DNA from: Bradyrhizobium elkanii USDA 76
GTDB lineage: Bacteria; Pseudomonadota; Alphaproteobacteria; Rhizobiales; Xanthobacteraceae
Assembly: GCF_023278185.1 (NCBI RefSeq)
Contig: NZ_CP066356.1
Coordinates: 5,200,001 to 5,264,000 of the forward strand
Reading direction: 5' to 3'
Length of the DNA: 64,000 bases
Positions 47,305-55,254 of this stretch are shown here, piece after piece. The number at the start of each line of letters is the position of its first letter. Within the stretch, counting starts at the first letter, position 1. The notes under the pieces are model-generated. The model did not search any database and was not told the DNA's origin. It saw only the letters and a program-made list of their open reading frames with translations. Both the position numbers and the translations under genes were made by a program.

Positions 47305-48228
47305 TTACTGCGCGCCAATTATTCGGCCGCGCCTTGCGCGGGTCAGCCGCCAGCTCTTGAGGTGAAGCCAGAGCGCTTCGGCGACCGGTCCTTGCAAATG
47401 TTGACGTCGACGGACGGCCGCAAGATTTTCCTCGCGGCCCGGAAAGTTCGGTCCGGCGATACTGATCAGCCTGCCGTCCCGCAGCTCGTCCTCGATCAGC
47501 CACGCAGGCAGATGGCCCCAGGCGAGACGATGCAGGATCAACTCCTTCTTCATCATCTGGTCTGGCACGCTGCACTGATGCGCACCGTCGATCAGGAAGA
47601 AGTTTTCCGACGACGGTCGCCGCGCCGTGTCGCGGATCACGCACTGCGTGAAGGGGCGCATGTGCTCCGGCGTGACCTTCTTCGTCCACGCAAATGGCAG
47701 AAAGCCGGGAGCGACAACCGGCACCATGGCGGTGGTCGAGAGCTTGATCTGTTCGAAGCGCGGATCTGACGGCTCCGCGCGATGAAACACCAGATCAGCG
47801 TTATCATCGATCAGGCGCTCGAGCGGTCCGCCGACCGCCTCATATTCCAGGTGCAGGCGCGTGTTGGGATAGCGGGCAAAGAACCCGGAGAGCATCTGCA
47901 GCACCGGCGGCCGTGGGCACAGGTCGCCGATGACGATGCGCAGGACGACCTCTTCTCCGCCGGCAAGCTGCTCCGCATAGCTCTGCAGCAGCTCGAACTC
48001 GCGCAGCGTCACCTGCGCGCGTGCGTGAAACGTCCGGCCGGCGTCCGTCAGCCCGATGCGGTATCCGCTGCGATCGAACAGCGTGAGGCCGAGCTGCTGC
48101 TCGAGCCGGGCGACCGCCGCGAACACCGACGGGTGCGACCGGTTCAGAGCGGTGCCGGCGGCCTGAAAGCTTCCCTTGGTCGCGACAGCGTCAAAGCAGC
48201 GCAAATCGTGCAGCTTGATCCGATCCAT
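47305..48228 (-). CDS. LysR-family transcriptional regulator
   Basis: 307 residues. The N-terminal winged HTH (about 1-65, LHDLRCFDAVATKGSFQAAGTALNRSHPSVFAAVARLE) is followed by a periplasmic-binding-protein-like effector domain from about residue 90. It is divergent from the hydrolase at 48345, with a 116-nt shared control region, the classic layout of a LysR activator and its target. The inducer is probably the substrate or product of that hydrolase but is unknown. Confidence 0.93.
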   Translation of the reverse strand: MDRIKLHDLRCFDAVATKGSFQAAGTALNRSHPSVFAAVARLEQQLGLTLFDRSGYRIGLTDAGRTFHARAQVTLREFELLQSYAEQLAGGEEVVLRIVIGDLCPRPPVLQMLSGFFARYPNTRLHLEYEAVGGPLERLIDDNADLVFHRAEPSDPRFEQIKLSTTAMVPVVAPGFLPFAWTKKVTPEHMRPFTQCVIRDTARRPSSENFFLIDGAHQCSVPDQMMKKELILHRLAWGHLPAWLIEDELRDGRLISIAGPNFPGREENLAAVRRRQHLQGPVAEALWLHLKSWRLTRARRGRIIGAQ

Positions 48229-48344
48229 TGTCCATAAAACCTACAGAGATCGATCAATCTTAGTAATTTTTCTTCGAAGGCGCGAGTCCTAGCCTGGCTC
48301 GACGCGAAGCCTGGCGGCTTCCTCCAGCACAAGGGACTGACGAG

Positions 48345-49148
48345 ATGAGCGGCGATCGACACTTCACCACGGCGGATGGCTGCCGGATTGCGTACCGTAT
48401 CGACGGTCCCGACGATCGGCCGGTGCTCGCGCTGTCGAACTCGATAGCCACCAACCTGCACATGTGGGATCGCTCAATGCCCGCCCTCACCCGCTCGTTT
48501 CGCGTGCTCCGCTACGACACCCGCGGTCATGGCGGTTCAGACGCGCCGGTCGGCGCATACTCGATGGATCGGCTCGGCCGCGACGTGGTCGAACTGCTCG
48601 ACCACCTCGCGATCGATCGCGCCCATTTCCTCGGTCTGTCGCTAGGCGGCTTTATCGGGCAATGGCTCGCCATCTTCGCGCCTGACCGCATCGATCGCCT
48701 GATCCTCTCGAACACCGCGCCCTATCTGGCGTCCGAGCTGCCGTTCGACGACCAGATCCGCGCGGCGCTGGCTGCCCCGGATATGAATGGAATCGCGGAC
48801 GGCTTCATGCGCAACTGGTTTCCGGCGGCGATGCTGGCTGCACCGAACGACATTGTCGACGAATTCCGCAACATGGTGCTGACCACGCCGCCGCGCGGTC
48901 TCGCCGGATGCTACGCGGCCCTGCGCGACGTCGATCTCCGCCGCGTCATCTCGCTGATTGCGGCGCCAACGCTCGTCATCGGCGGCGAGAGCGACACCGT
49001 CACGCGGGCCCGCCACAGCGCTGATATCGCCGCGACAATCACCGATGCCAAGCTCGTTCTGCTGCCCGGCGTTCACATCCTCAATGTTGAGCTGCCGGAT
49101 CGATTTAACCGAGAGGTCGCGCGTTTCCTGGCGCTCTCGGCCACATGA
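48345..49148 (+). CDS. Alpha/beta hydrolase, 3-oxoadipate enol-lactonase-like
   Basis: 267 residues. The nucleophile is Ser99 in GLSLGGFIGQWLA, the acid lies in GGESDTVT and the His in LPGVHILNVE. The N-terminal YRIDGPDDRPVLALSNSIATNLHMWDRSMPALTRSFRVLRYDTRGHG follows the PcaD pattern. PcaD hydrolyses the enol-lactone in the protocatechuate branch of the beta-ketoadipate pathway. No other pca genes are nearby, so a different ester or lactone is possible. It is divergent from a LysR regulator. Confidence 0.82.
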   Translation: MSGDRHFTTADGCRIAYRIDGPDDRPVLALSNSIATNLHMWDRSMPALTRSFRVLRYDTRGHGGSDAPVGAYSMDRLGRDVVELLDHLAIDRAHFLGLSLGGFIGQWLAIFAPDRIDRLILSNTAPYLASELPFDDQIRAALAAPDMNGIADGFMRNWFPAAMLAAPNDIVDEFRNMVLTTPPRGLAGCYAALRDVDLRRVISLIAAPTLVIGGESDTVTRARHSADIAATITDAKLVLLPGVHILNVELPDRFNREVARFLALSAT

Positions 49149-49152
49149 CTGC

Positions 49153-49238
49153 GTAGCCCGGATGAGCGAAGCGACATCCGGGACCGCTCTCAGAGTACGC
49201 GATCGGGCCCCGCATATCGCTTCGCTCATGCGGGCTAC
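49153..49238. repeat. Palindromic repeat, family A
   Basis: Full copy, gtagcccggatgagcgaagc ... gcttcgctcatgcgggctac, beginning 4 nt after the hydrolase stop. It probably works as the 3' end of that transcript. Confidence 0.9.
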
Positions 49239-49263
49239 AGGGATCACGCACCATAATCGTTCT

Positions 49264-49336
49264 CCATCCGACTCCATTTTGTTCGCAAAGAACGAATCGG
49301 AATCGAAAAAATCGGCGCGAATCGATTCTTAACAAC
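49264..49336. repeat. Palindromic repeat, family B
   Basis: Copy with catccgactccattttgttc and gaacgaatcggaatcg, then aaaaaatcggcgcgaatcgattcttaacaa. It lies only 25 nt from a family A copy. Confidence 0.85.
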
Positions 49337-49386
49337 GCGTTGCAGATTTGATTCCGGTCGACTCTGTAGGGCGGACTAACACCGGG

Positions 49387-50055
49387 TTACGCTTGGCTGA
49401 CCCGCCCTACGCAACGTCCAACGTCATATTTGAGCTCCGGCCGCAGCGCGCGCATCTTCTCCGCCAGCCTGTGGCTTGACGTCTCCTCCGCATGCGCCAG
49501 CCGGTTGACCAGCGCGACATAGTCCGCATCGCTCTTGTGCTGGTTCAGCTTTGACTGGCCCTCGATCTCGTCGACGACGATGTCGATCACCCTGATACCC
49601 GCCAGCATCGCTTCGCGCTTGCCGGGCTCCATCTGCGTCAGGTCCCAGGGCTGCTTCGGCAGCCGCGCCTCGGAGGCCGCGAGCAGCGCGTCGCCGTGGC
49701 CGCGGTTCTCGCCGTGATCGCGCAGATGCGCGACGCCCGACAAATGCACCGCCTCGTAGAGCCAGGTCGAGACGTTGTCGGGTGAGACATACCAGTCGTT
49801 CGAGATGTAGGCGTCGTCGCCGGAGACGATCAGGAGGAAGCGCCGCGTGCCGTCGGCGAGCTCGACCAGCGGATTCTTCGCGGTGAGATGGATCTGCACG
49901 ATCACGCGCTCGTCGCGGCGCTCGATCACGAACGGCACATGGGACGCGCGCGGGCCGCGCGCATCGGCGGCGACGATAGCGCCGAAGCCGCGCGCCGCCG
50001 CAAAGGCGAGCGCGCGGTCTTGCTCGATGCGAAACTGGGGACGGAGGATGTGCAT
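49387..50055 (-). CDS. FMN-binding PaiB-type negative regulator
   Basis: 222 residues from ATG 50055. The split-barrel flavin-binding fold is shown by MHILRPQFRIEQDRALAFA, ADARGPRASHVPFVIER, QIHLTAKNPL, LLIVSGDDAYISNDWY and NVSTWLYEAVHLSG. PaiB proteins were named for control of sporulation and protease genes in Bacillus. Outside it the role is unclear, perhaps flavin-dependent chemistry. No partner PaiA acetyltransferase is adjacent. Confidence 0.88.
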   Translation of the reverse strand: MHILRPQFRIEQDRALAFAAARGFGAIVAADARGPRASHVPFVIERRDERVIVQIHLTAKNPLVELADGTRRFLLIVSGDDAYISNDWYVSPDNVSTWLYEAVHLSGVAHLRDHGENRGHGDALLAASEARLPKQPWDLTQMEPGKREAMLAGIRVIDIVVDEIEGQSKLNQHKSDADYVALVNRLAHAEETSSHRLAEKMRALRPELKYDVGRCVGRVSQA

Positions 50056-50140
50056 GGCGGCGGCGCTCGCAAGCTGGAGGGAGACGACCAGCAAGGCTAG
50101 CGCAACTTTCGCCGGAGATCACCGCCATGCACGATCCGGC

Positions 50141-50383
50141 TCAGCAGATCATGGCATTGTCGCCGTGATCGCAGACGCCGCCGGGCTGGTCCCGCGGCAA
50201 CGCCTCCGACTCGCCGAAACGCGAAACCGCCATGCGCGGCGGACCACCGCTCCAGCGGCCGGCGGCGGCATGGCTCTTCACGAGCGCAGATGGGCCCGCC
50301 GCCGGCACCTCGTGTGCCATGGCCGCCCCCGTCAGCATGGCGAGCGCGGTCAGCGCGGCCGCAACCTGTTTGATCCCTGACAT
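50141..50383 (-). CDS. Small secreted hypothetical protein
   Basis: 80 residues. It begins MSGIKQVAAALTALAMLTGAAMA|HE, a Sec signal peptide, with AGGAGC at good spacing before ATG 50383. The mature part is short and polar, ending CDHGDNAMIC with two Cys that could form a disulfide. I do not recognise a family. Confidence 0.7.
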   Translation of the reverse strand: MSGIKQVAAALTALAMLTGAAMAHEVPAAGPSALVKSHAAAGRWSGGPPRMAVSRFGESEALPRDQPGGVCDHGDNAMIC

Positions 50384-51039
50384 CAGTTGCTCCTGTTGGA
50401 TTCGGCACGCCGGCGCATTGTTCGCCGCACGCCGATCGGTTCGCGCTCACATCATGATCGATCGCTCTGCCGTCTTATTCCGACGCCATGAGGCAAGCGT
50501 TTGGATGCAGGACAGTGCACCCGCGCATCTTCTTCCACGTCGATCCGACACGTTCGGTTGATCGCAGCGTGACAGACGAGGTCCCGACGCGAACCCGCAA
50601 ATCAAACCGGGCTGCGCCGCCTGCGACAAAACAGCCCGACGGCAACTCAGCAAAACCTGTCGATATCAGAATAAGAAAATATTCCGCTTACTGCCCTTTG
50701 CTCGCGGCCCATGGGTGCGATCAGACAAAACATGTCGCGAGAATGCGGATGTATGACTCGCAGCGAACCACACATTCGATGTCGTCCCGGCGAAGGCCGG
50801 GATCCATAACCACAAAAGGATGTTGTCGAGCATCGCTGGAACGACGAGTCCCATTCACTACACCTGCTGTGGCGTATGGGTCCCGGCCTTCGCCGCGACG
50901 ACGATGTGGAAGAACGCGAGCCCGGACTATCACCGCCATGCTGAGGAAGCCGCGCAGCAGCCGTGTCCACCGTTGAACTGGGGGCAACGGACGGGTTACG
51001 CTGCCTCCAACCTCACGCCCTCCCGCTGGAAGGATCACC
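50384..51039. other. Intergenic region with one long inverted repeat
   Basis: There is no supported gene in these 656 nt. At 50781-50902 lies an inverted repeat. The rest shows no promoter I can name. Confidence 0.6.
50781..50902. repeat. Inverted repeat with 28-nt arms
   Basis: The arm gtcgtcccggcgaaggccgg (50781 on) pairs with ccggccttcgccgcgacgac (to 50902), extended inward by gatccata/tatgggtc. The centre is unpaired and AT-richer. The type is similar to the inner element at 37541. Confidence 0.8.
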
Positions 51040-51213
51040 ATGAACGGCAATCGATATTATGGCGTCCGCGTCGAGGGCGCGAAATACGGCGTGGGGTTCG
51101 GCTCGGCGCTGGCGATCGCGATCTCCTACACCAAGAACCATTCGATCCTGTGGGCGATCATCCACGGTATCCTGGGCTGGCTCTACGTGATCTACGCCGC
51201 GCTGTTCGGGTGA
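51040..51213 (+). CDS. Very small membrane protein (57 aa)
   Basis: ATG 51040 follows GGAAGGATCACC and the frame ends in TGA 51211. The protein begins MNGNRYYGVRVEGAKYG. It contains two short hydrophobic stretches (VGFGSALAIAISY and ILWAIIHGILGWLYVIYAAL), consistent with one or two membrane passes. The pdxY-like gene starts 11 nt downstream on the same strand, so co-transcription is likely. It is too short for routine calling and I do not recognise a named family. Confidence 0.7.
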   Translation: MNGNRYYGVRVEGAKYGVGFGSALAIAISYTKNHSILWAIIHGILGWLYVIYAALFG

Positions 51214-51223
51214 AGCGCACAAG

Positions 51224-52096
51224 ATGACGGTCATCTCGATTCAGTCACAGGTCGCCTGGGGCCATGTCGGCAACAGCGCCGCCAGCTTTCCGATCCAGCT
51301 GCACGGCATCGACGTTGTCGCGGTGCCGACCACGCTGCTCAGCAACCGGCCCGGCTATCCGACCATTCGCGGCCGGGTGCTCGACGTGCAGCTGGTCGCC
51401 GACCTGCTGCGCGGCATCGAGGAGCGCGGCGCGGTCGAGGCCGCGCGGCTGATCCTGTCGGGCTATCTCGGCTCGGCCGACATCGCGATGGACGTTGCCG
51501 ACTTCGTCGCCCGCGCGAAAGCGGCGAACCCGGCGCTGCTCTATTGCTGCGATCCCGTGCTCGGCGACCGCGACCGCGGCATGTTCGTGCGATCGGACAT
51601 TCCGCCGCTGGTGCGCGACGAGCTCTGCCCGCTCGCCGACATCATCACGCCCAATCATTTCGAGTTCGAATTCCTCTGCGGCGCGCGCGTGACGACGATC
51701 GATGACGTCGTCGCGCAGGCGAGCGCGCTGATGGCGCGGGGACCTCAGACCATCGTCATCACCAGCGCCGAGTTGGCCGGCACGCCGCAGAGCGAGATCG
51801 AGACGCTGGCGATCGAGCGCACTCAATCCGACAAGATATATGCCTGGCGCGTGCGCACGCCGCGGGTTCCGATCAGCCCGTCCGGCACCGGCGACCTGTT
51901 CGCCGCGCTGTTCGTTGCCGCCCGCGCGCGCGGCCTGGCGACGCCGGATGCGCTCAGCCACGCCGCGTCAGGCATCTACGGCGTGCTGGAGCGCACCGCG
52001 CAGAGAGGAACCGAGGAAATGCGCATTATCGAAAGCGCCGGCGTCATGCTTGATCCGAAGCCGCGCTTCGCGGCGGTCGCCATCGCCGCATCCTGA
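51224..52096 (+). CDS. pdxY: Pyridoxal kinase
   Basis: Salvage kinase phosphorylating pyridoxal (or pyridoxamine/pyridoxine) to the PLP coenzyme; cytosolic, ribokinase fold, 290 residues. Motifs are ISIQSQVAWGHVGNSAASFPIQ at the N-terminus (PdxY substrate loop), GYLGSAD, YCCDPVLGD, ITPNHFEFEFLCG and the catalytic SGTGDLFAALF with the general-base Asp. It follows the 57-residue membrane protein and precedes a LysE exporter at 18 nt, suggesting one transcript. Confidence 0.95.
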   Translation: MTVISIQSQVAWGHVGNSAASFPIQLHGIDVVAVPTTLLSNRPGYPTIRGRVLDVQLVADLLRGIEERGAVEAARLILSGYLGSADIAMDVADFVARAKAANPALLYCCDPVLGDRDRGMFVRSDIPPLVRDELCPLADIITPNHFEFEFLCGARVTTIDDVVAQASALMARGPQTIVITSAELAGTPQSEIETLAIERTQSDKIYAWRVRTPRVPISPSGTGDLFAALFVAARARGLATPDALSHAASGIYGVLERTAQRGTEEMRIIESAGVMLDPKPRFAAVAIAAS

Positions 52097-52114
52097 CATC
52101 CGGGACAGGTCTTC

Positions 52115-52741
52115 ATGATCGACATCACCACCCTCCTCACCTACGCCGCCGTCGTGCTCGGCCTGTTCCTGATCCCCGGGCCGGCGGTGCTGCTGGTGCT
52201 CGCGCGTTCGGTCACCGGCGGCGCGCGCGTCGGCGTCGCGACCGGGTTCGGGATCGCGCTCGGCGATCTCGTCCACACCGCGATGGCGACGTTCGGCCTG
52301 TCTGCCGTGCTGATGACCTCGGCGCTGGCGTTCTCGGTCGTGAAATATGCCGGTGTGATCTACCTGATCGTGCTCGGCGTCCGCGCCCTGTTGGAGAAGA
52401 ACGACGACCTGAATTTGCCGGCGGCGCAGCCGGTCGATCCGCGCCGTGCGTTCCGGCAGGCGATCTGGGCGGAAATGCTCAATCCGAAGACCGCGCTGTT
52501 CTTCCTCGCCTTCCTGCCGCAGTTCGTGCACCCCGGCCACGGCTCGGCGGTGGCGCAGTTCGCGACCCTCGGCCTGATCTTCGTCGTGATGAGCGCGGTC
52601 TACACCTCGCTGCTCGCGCTCGCCGCCGGCCGGATCAGCCCGTGGATCCGCCGGCATCGCCGCATCGGGCAGTGGCAGGGCCGCGTGGTCGGCACGATCT
52701 ACATCGCGCTCGGCGTCCGCCTCGCCTTCCAGGAGCGCTGA
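52115..52741 (+). CDS. LysE/RhtB-family exporter
   Basis: 208-residue inner-membrane exporter with six helices. It has the family blocks FLIPGPAVLLVLARSVTGGARVGVATGFGIALGDLVH, FRQAIWAEMLNPKTALFFLAFLPQFV and a C-terminal VGTIYIALGVRLAF. Members export amino acids such as homoserine, threonine or lysine; specificity is not readable. It is likely in one operon with the pyridoxal kinase upstream. Confidence 0.9.
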   Translation: MIDITTLLTYAAVVLGLFLIPGPAVLLVLARSVTGGARVGVATGFGIALGDLVHTAMATFGLSAVLMTSALAFSVVKYAGVIYLIVLGVRALLEKNDDLNLPAAQPVDPRRAFRQAIWAEMLNPKTALFFLAFLPQFVHPGHGSAVAQFATLGLIFVVMSAVYTSLLALAAGRISPWIRRHRRIGQWQGRVVGTIYIALGVRLAFQER

Positions 52742-52920
52742 TGTCCCCGCTCAGGCCGCAAGCCACGAGCCGATCTTCTGAGGTCGCCCCGATCACGGCC
52801 GCGTGATTCAAATCGTCTGGATTCCCCGTAGTTTACCGATGGGGGATCACCCGGATTCTCAGTGCCCGCGCGCGCTGTTATTCCAGCGCACGAGAATCGC
52901 TTCGGCATGGGAATCGGAAG

Positions 52921-53151
52921 ATGTCTGCAGTTTTCTTTCACTGCTCCGACGACAAGCACGTCATCCTGGATCGCACCGGCGCCGCGATGGATCTGGCGGA
53001 GGCGCGCCTGTATGCGGAGCAGCTGGCGCGCAGCTATGTCATGACACCAAGCGTGGAAGACTGGCGCAACTGGGCGGTCCACGTCACCGACGACATCGGA
53101 ACCGAGATCTTCGAGCTGCCGTTCACCGCCATCCTCGGCGAGCTGCACTGA
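52921..53151 (+). CDS. DUF6894-type small protein
   Basis: 76 residues, MSAVFFHCSDDKHVILDRTGAAMDLAEARLYAEQLARSYV... with a beta-rich end (DIGTEIFELPFTAILG). The pattern of two short strands, an Asp-rich turn, a helix of aligned Ala/Glu and two final strands is that of DUF6894, a family very common in Bradyrhizobium and Methylobacterium with no known function. Cytosolic. It is followed after 9 nt by a 57-residue frame. Confidence 0.75.
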   Translation: MSAVFFHCSDDKHVILDRTGAAMDLAEARLYAEQLARSYVMTPSVEDWRNWAVHVTDDIGTEIFELPFTAILGELH

Positions 53152-53160
53152 GGGCATGCC

Positions 53161-53334
53161 ATGAACTCGATGGAACTTGCCCTGCGGCCGTTGCGGCGCC
53201 ACCTCGCCCGCCTCATCGCGCGCTGCGTCGCGCTGATCGATGGCGTCATCAATCCCTATCGCCCCGAACTGTACTACATGCGCGGACCAGGCCCGAAATG
53301 CCGCGCCCGGCGGCAAGCCGCACTGCGCGACTAG
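53161..53334 (+). CDS. Very small basic protein (57 aa)
   Basis: ATG 53161 (GAGGGC upstream) to TAG 53332. The product is Arg-rich with a hydrophobic core (LRRHLARLIARCVALIDGVINPYRPELYYMRG). Its 9-nt distance from the preceding DUF6894 gene suggests translational linkage. The TAG stop is the first part of a palindromic repeat. No family recognised; moderate doubt that it is translated. Confidence 0.5.
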   Translation: MNSMELALRPLRRHLARLIARCVALIDGVINPYRPELYYMRGPGPKCRARRQAALRD

Positions 53335-53436
53335 AGCCTATCCCGTTCCGATTGAATCGGAACGGGGCTCTAGATTCTTGTTTTGACGCGTTTTCTTCAC
53401 GCGAACCGGTATCCACTTCGCTCGAAAACGCTCTGG
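53331..53436. repeat. Composite palindromic repeat
   Basis: First hairpin: ctagagcc...cccgttccgatt / gaatcggaacgggg.ctctag (53331-53373). Second part: ttttgacgcgttttcttcac...cgctcgaaaacgctctgg. From memory this composite is widespread between genes of Bradyrhizobium and Rhodopseudomonas; I could not verify this here. The region from it to 53760 has no gene I can support. Confidence 0.8.
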
Positions 53437-53459
53437 CTTCGCGGCATCCGCAACGAGAA

Positions 53460-53489
53460 AAGGCCGGCGGGCGTTACGCCACCGGCCTT
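53460..53489. terminator. Hairpin, possible terminator
   Basis: aaggccgg.gggcg-tta-cgcc.ccggcctt has an A-run on the left and a short pyrimidine run (ctcct) on the right. It ends the 52921-53334 transcript if real; on the minus strand the tail would be TTTTCTCG. Confidence 0.55.
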
Positions 53490-53760
53490 CTCCTGCAGCT
53501 GCCGGTTCCCGGAGTCCGGTTCCGCTGCGATTCCACTTGGTCTTGAGCTTGCGACGACTGTTTTAATCAAATCTTAACGGCATGGCGGTGAGCTGGTTTC
53601 AAAGGACTCCTTCGCCGTGCGGCGTGGTTTGTTCGTTCATCGTGCTTGATGCGCTGCACATCGTTTTTGCGCCAATCGCACGTTGATTGTGCGCCACGCA
53701 TCTTAGGGAATGCTCGACTCAGTGTTACCCTGTGATGCAAACCGAAACGGAGACTTCGGA

Positions 53761-53997
53761 ATGCCGTACTACACCTTCGATCTCGTGGTGGGGGACGAGT
53801 TCCGTAATCAAGGAACCATCATCCTCGAAGACATCAGCCTCGCCTCCGACCGCGCCGACCAGCTCGCCAACGAGCTGTCGCAGGTCAAGCCGGAGCTTAA
53901 GGCGCGTGGCTGTGCGGTGCGCGTCACCGACATCGACCGGCGCGAACTCTACCGCACGCCGCTCGATCCCGTGCCGCGGTGGCGCAGGGCGGGCTAG
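53761..53997 (+). CDS. DUF6894-type small protein
   Basis: 78 residues from ATG 53761, with CGGAGA before it. MPYYTFDLVVGDEFRNQGTII is followed by a helix (ASDRADQLANELSQVKPEL) and two strands (CAVRVTDIDRRELYRTPL). It is a second member of the same fold type as 52921-53151, with the typical tail. Earlier in-frame codons have no ribosome-binding site. Function unknown. Confidence 0.75.
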   Translation: MPYYTFDLVVGDEFRNQGTIILEDISLASDRADQLANELSQVKPELKARGCAVRVTDIDRRELYRTPLDPVPRWRRAG

Positions 53998-54082
53998 CGT
54001 CCGTCGGTTAGATCTGCGGCGATCGCGCTCGCGCGATCCTAGTGTTGTTGCGCGACGGCGGGGACGTCTGCTCTGCCCGCCG

Positions 54083-54268
54083 TCAGCTCTGATGCGGTCC
54101 GCGCATCATCTTCAGCGCGTCCTCGATATGGCGCCAGTCGCGCGCGTCGTCGGTCTCGCCCTTGCTCTCGCAGGCCACGGCGTTCTGCGCGGCCTGGGCG
54201 ATCGCCTCGGGGCCGTGCTTCAGCAGCATCTGCCGGGCGATGGTGTGGATTTGCATCTCGGCTAACAT
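54083..54268 (-). CDS. Small hypothetical protein, candidate stress-regulon member
   Basis: 61 residues, MLAEMQIHTIARQMLLKHGPEAIAQAAQNAVACESKGETDDARDWRHIEDALKMM... wholly helical. CGAGGAGA lies 6 nt before ATG 54268. An EcfG-like promoter candidate stands 35 nt upstream. Small helical proteins of this pattern (QARQLLEAHGDKAIAEAAQKA) are frequent in Bradyrhizobium. No function known. Confidence 0.75.
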   Translation of the reverse strand: MLAEMQIHTIARQMLLKHGPEAIAQAAQNAVACESKGETDDARDWRHIEDALKMMRGPHQS

Positions 54269-54302
54269 GGCGCTCTCCTCGGCTGTCGACTGCTGACATC
54301 AG

Positions 54303-54329
54303 AAACCACCGAGCGCCGCGTCTGGTTCC
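54303..54329 (-). promoter_or_regulatory. Candidate EcfG promoter
   Basis: On the minus strand GGAAC (54325-54329) is followed after 17 nt by GGTT (54304-54307), matching the general-stress-response sigma factor pattern and placed 35 nt before the start of the 61-residue gene. Confidence 0.45.
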
Positions 54330-54395
54330 AGCAGCGCGCCGTGCGCACCACAATCGGCGGTTCCCACACGGCGCGGCGGCGGTTACAGAGGGGCC

Positions 54396-55124
54396 ATGGC
54401 GCAGAACATCTATGACGATCCCGGGTTCTTTGCCGGCTACAGCCAACTGCCGCGGCAGGTCCGCGGACTGCTCGGCGCGCCCGAATGGCCGGCGATCCGC
54501 GCCATGCTGCCCGATATCGCGGGCAAGCGCGCGGTCGATCTCGGCTGCGGCTTCGGCTGGGTGTCGCGCTGGATGCGCGAGCAAGGCGCGTCCGACGTGC
54601 TCGGCGTCGACCTCTCGCAGAACATGATCGCCCGCGCCACCGCCATGACGCAGGATGCGGCGATCACCTACGAGATCGCCGACCTCGAGACGCTGGAGCT
54701 GCCGAAGTCGACCTTCGATCTCGCCTACAGCGCCCTCACCTTCCACTACATCAGGGACTTCGATCGCCTGGCGCGCATGCTGCATCGCGCGCTGGTCCCG
54801 GAGGGGCACCTGGTCTTCACCATCGAGCATCCGATCTACATGGCGGCCGCCCATCCGGACTGGGGGCAGGACGAAGACGGCCGCAAGACCTGGCCGGTCA
54901 ACCGCTACTTCATCGAAGGCGAACGCCGCACGGACTGGTATGTGAAGGGCGTGCTGAAATATCACCGCACCATCGGCACCACGCTCAACGCGTTGATCGG
55001 CGCCGGCTTCACGCTGCGCCATGTCGAGGAATTCTCCCCGACACGTGAGCAGGTCAAGGCGATGCCCGAACTGGCCGACGAGCTCGAACGCCCGATGATG
55101 CTGCTGGTGTCAGCGCAACGCTGA
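54396..55124 (+). CDS. Class I SAM-dependent methyltransferase
   Basis: 242-residue Rossmann-fold methyltransferase. Motif I is AVDLGCGFGWVSRWMREQGA, motif II-like VLGVDLSQNMIARA, motif III AYSALTFHYIRDFDRLARMLHRALVPEGHLVFTIEHP. The UbiE/type 11 pattern with small-molecule specificity is likely. GAGGGG precedes the ATG. It is a single gene ended by a hairpin repeat. The substrate is unknown. Confidence 0.92.
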   Translation: MAQNIYDDPGFFAGYSQLPRQVRGLLGAPEWPAIRAMLPDIAGKRAVDLGCGFGWVSRWMREQGASDVLGVDLSQNMIARATAMTQDAAITYEIADLETLELPKSTFDLAYSALTFHYIRDFDRLARMLHRALVPEGHLVFTIEHPIYMAAAHPDWGQDEDGRKTWPVNRYFIEGERRTDWYVKGVLKYHRTIGTTLNALIGAGFTLRHVEEFSPTREQVKAMPELADELERPMMLLVSAQR

Positions 55125-55253
55125 AGCATGATCCGGAAAAGTGCGAAGCGGTTTTCCCTCGCGACAAACACGGGACGCGTTTGCGCGGAGATCATGCTCA
55201 AACCAAGAGCCAAAGCGCGATGAAGCTTCAACCCGAACGCATCGCGCTTTGGC
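55125..55253. repeat. Composite hairpin repeat between convergent genes
   Basis: First arm pair: gcatgatccgg...gagatcatgc (55126-55198). Second: a perfect 14-bp stem gccaaagcgcgatg/catcgcgctttggc (55209-55253). It starts directly after the methyltransferase stop and ends directly before the stop of the minus-strand 59-residue gene, so it can terminate both. A partial arm (catcgcgctttagctctttg) recurs near 55597. Confidence 0.85.
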
Positions 55254-55254
55254 G

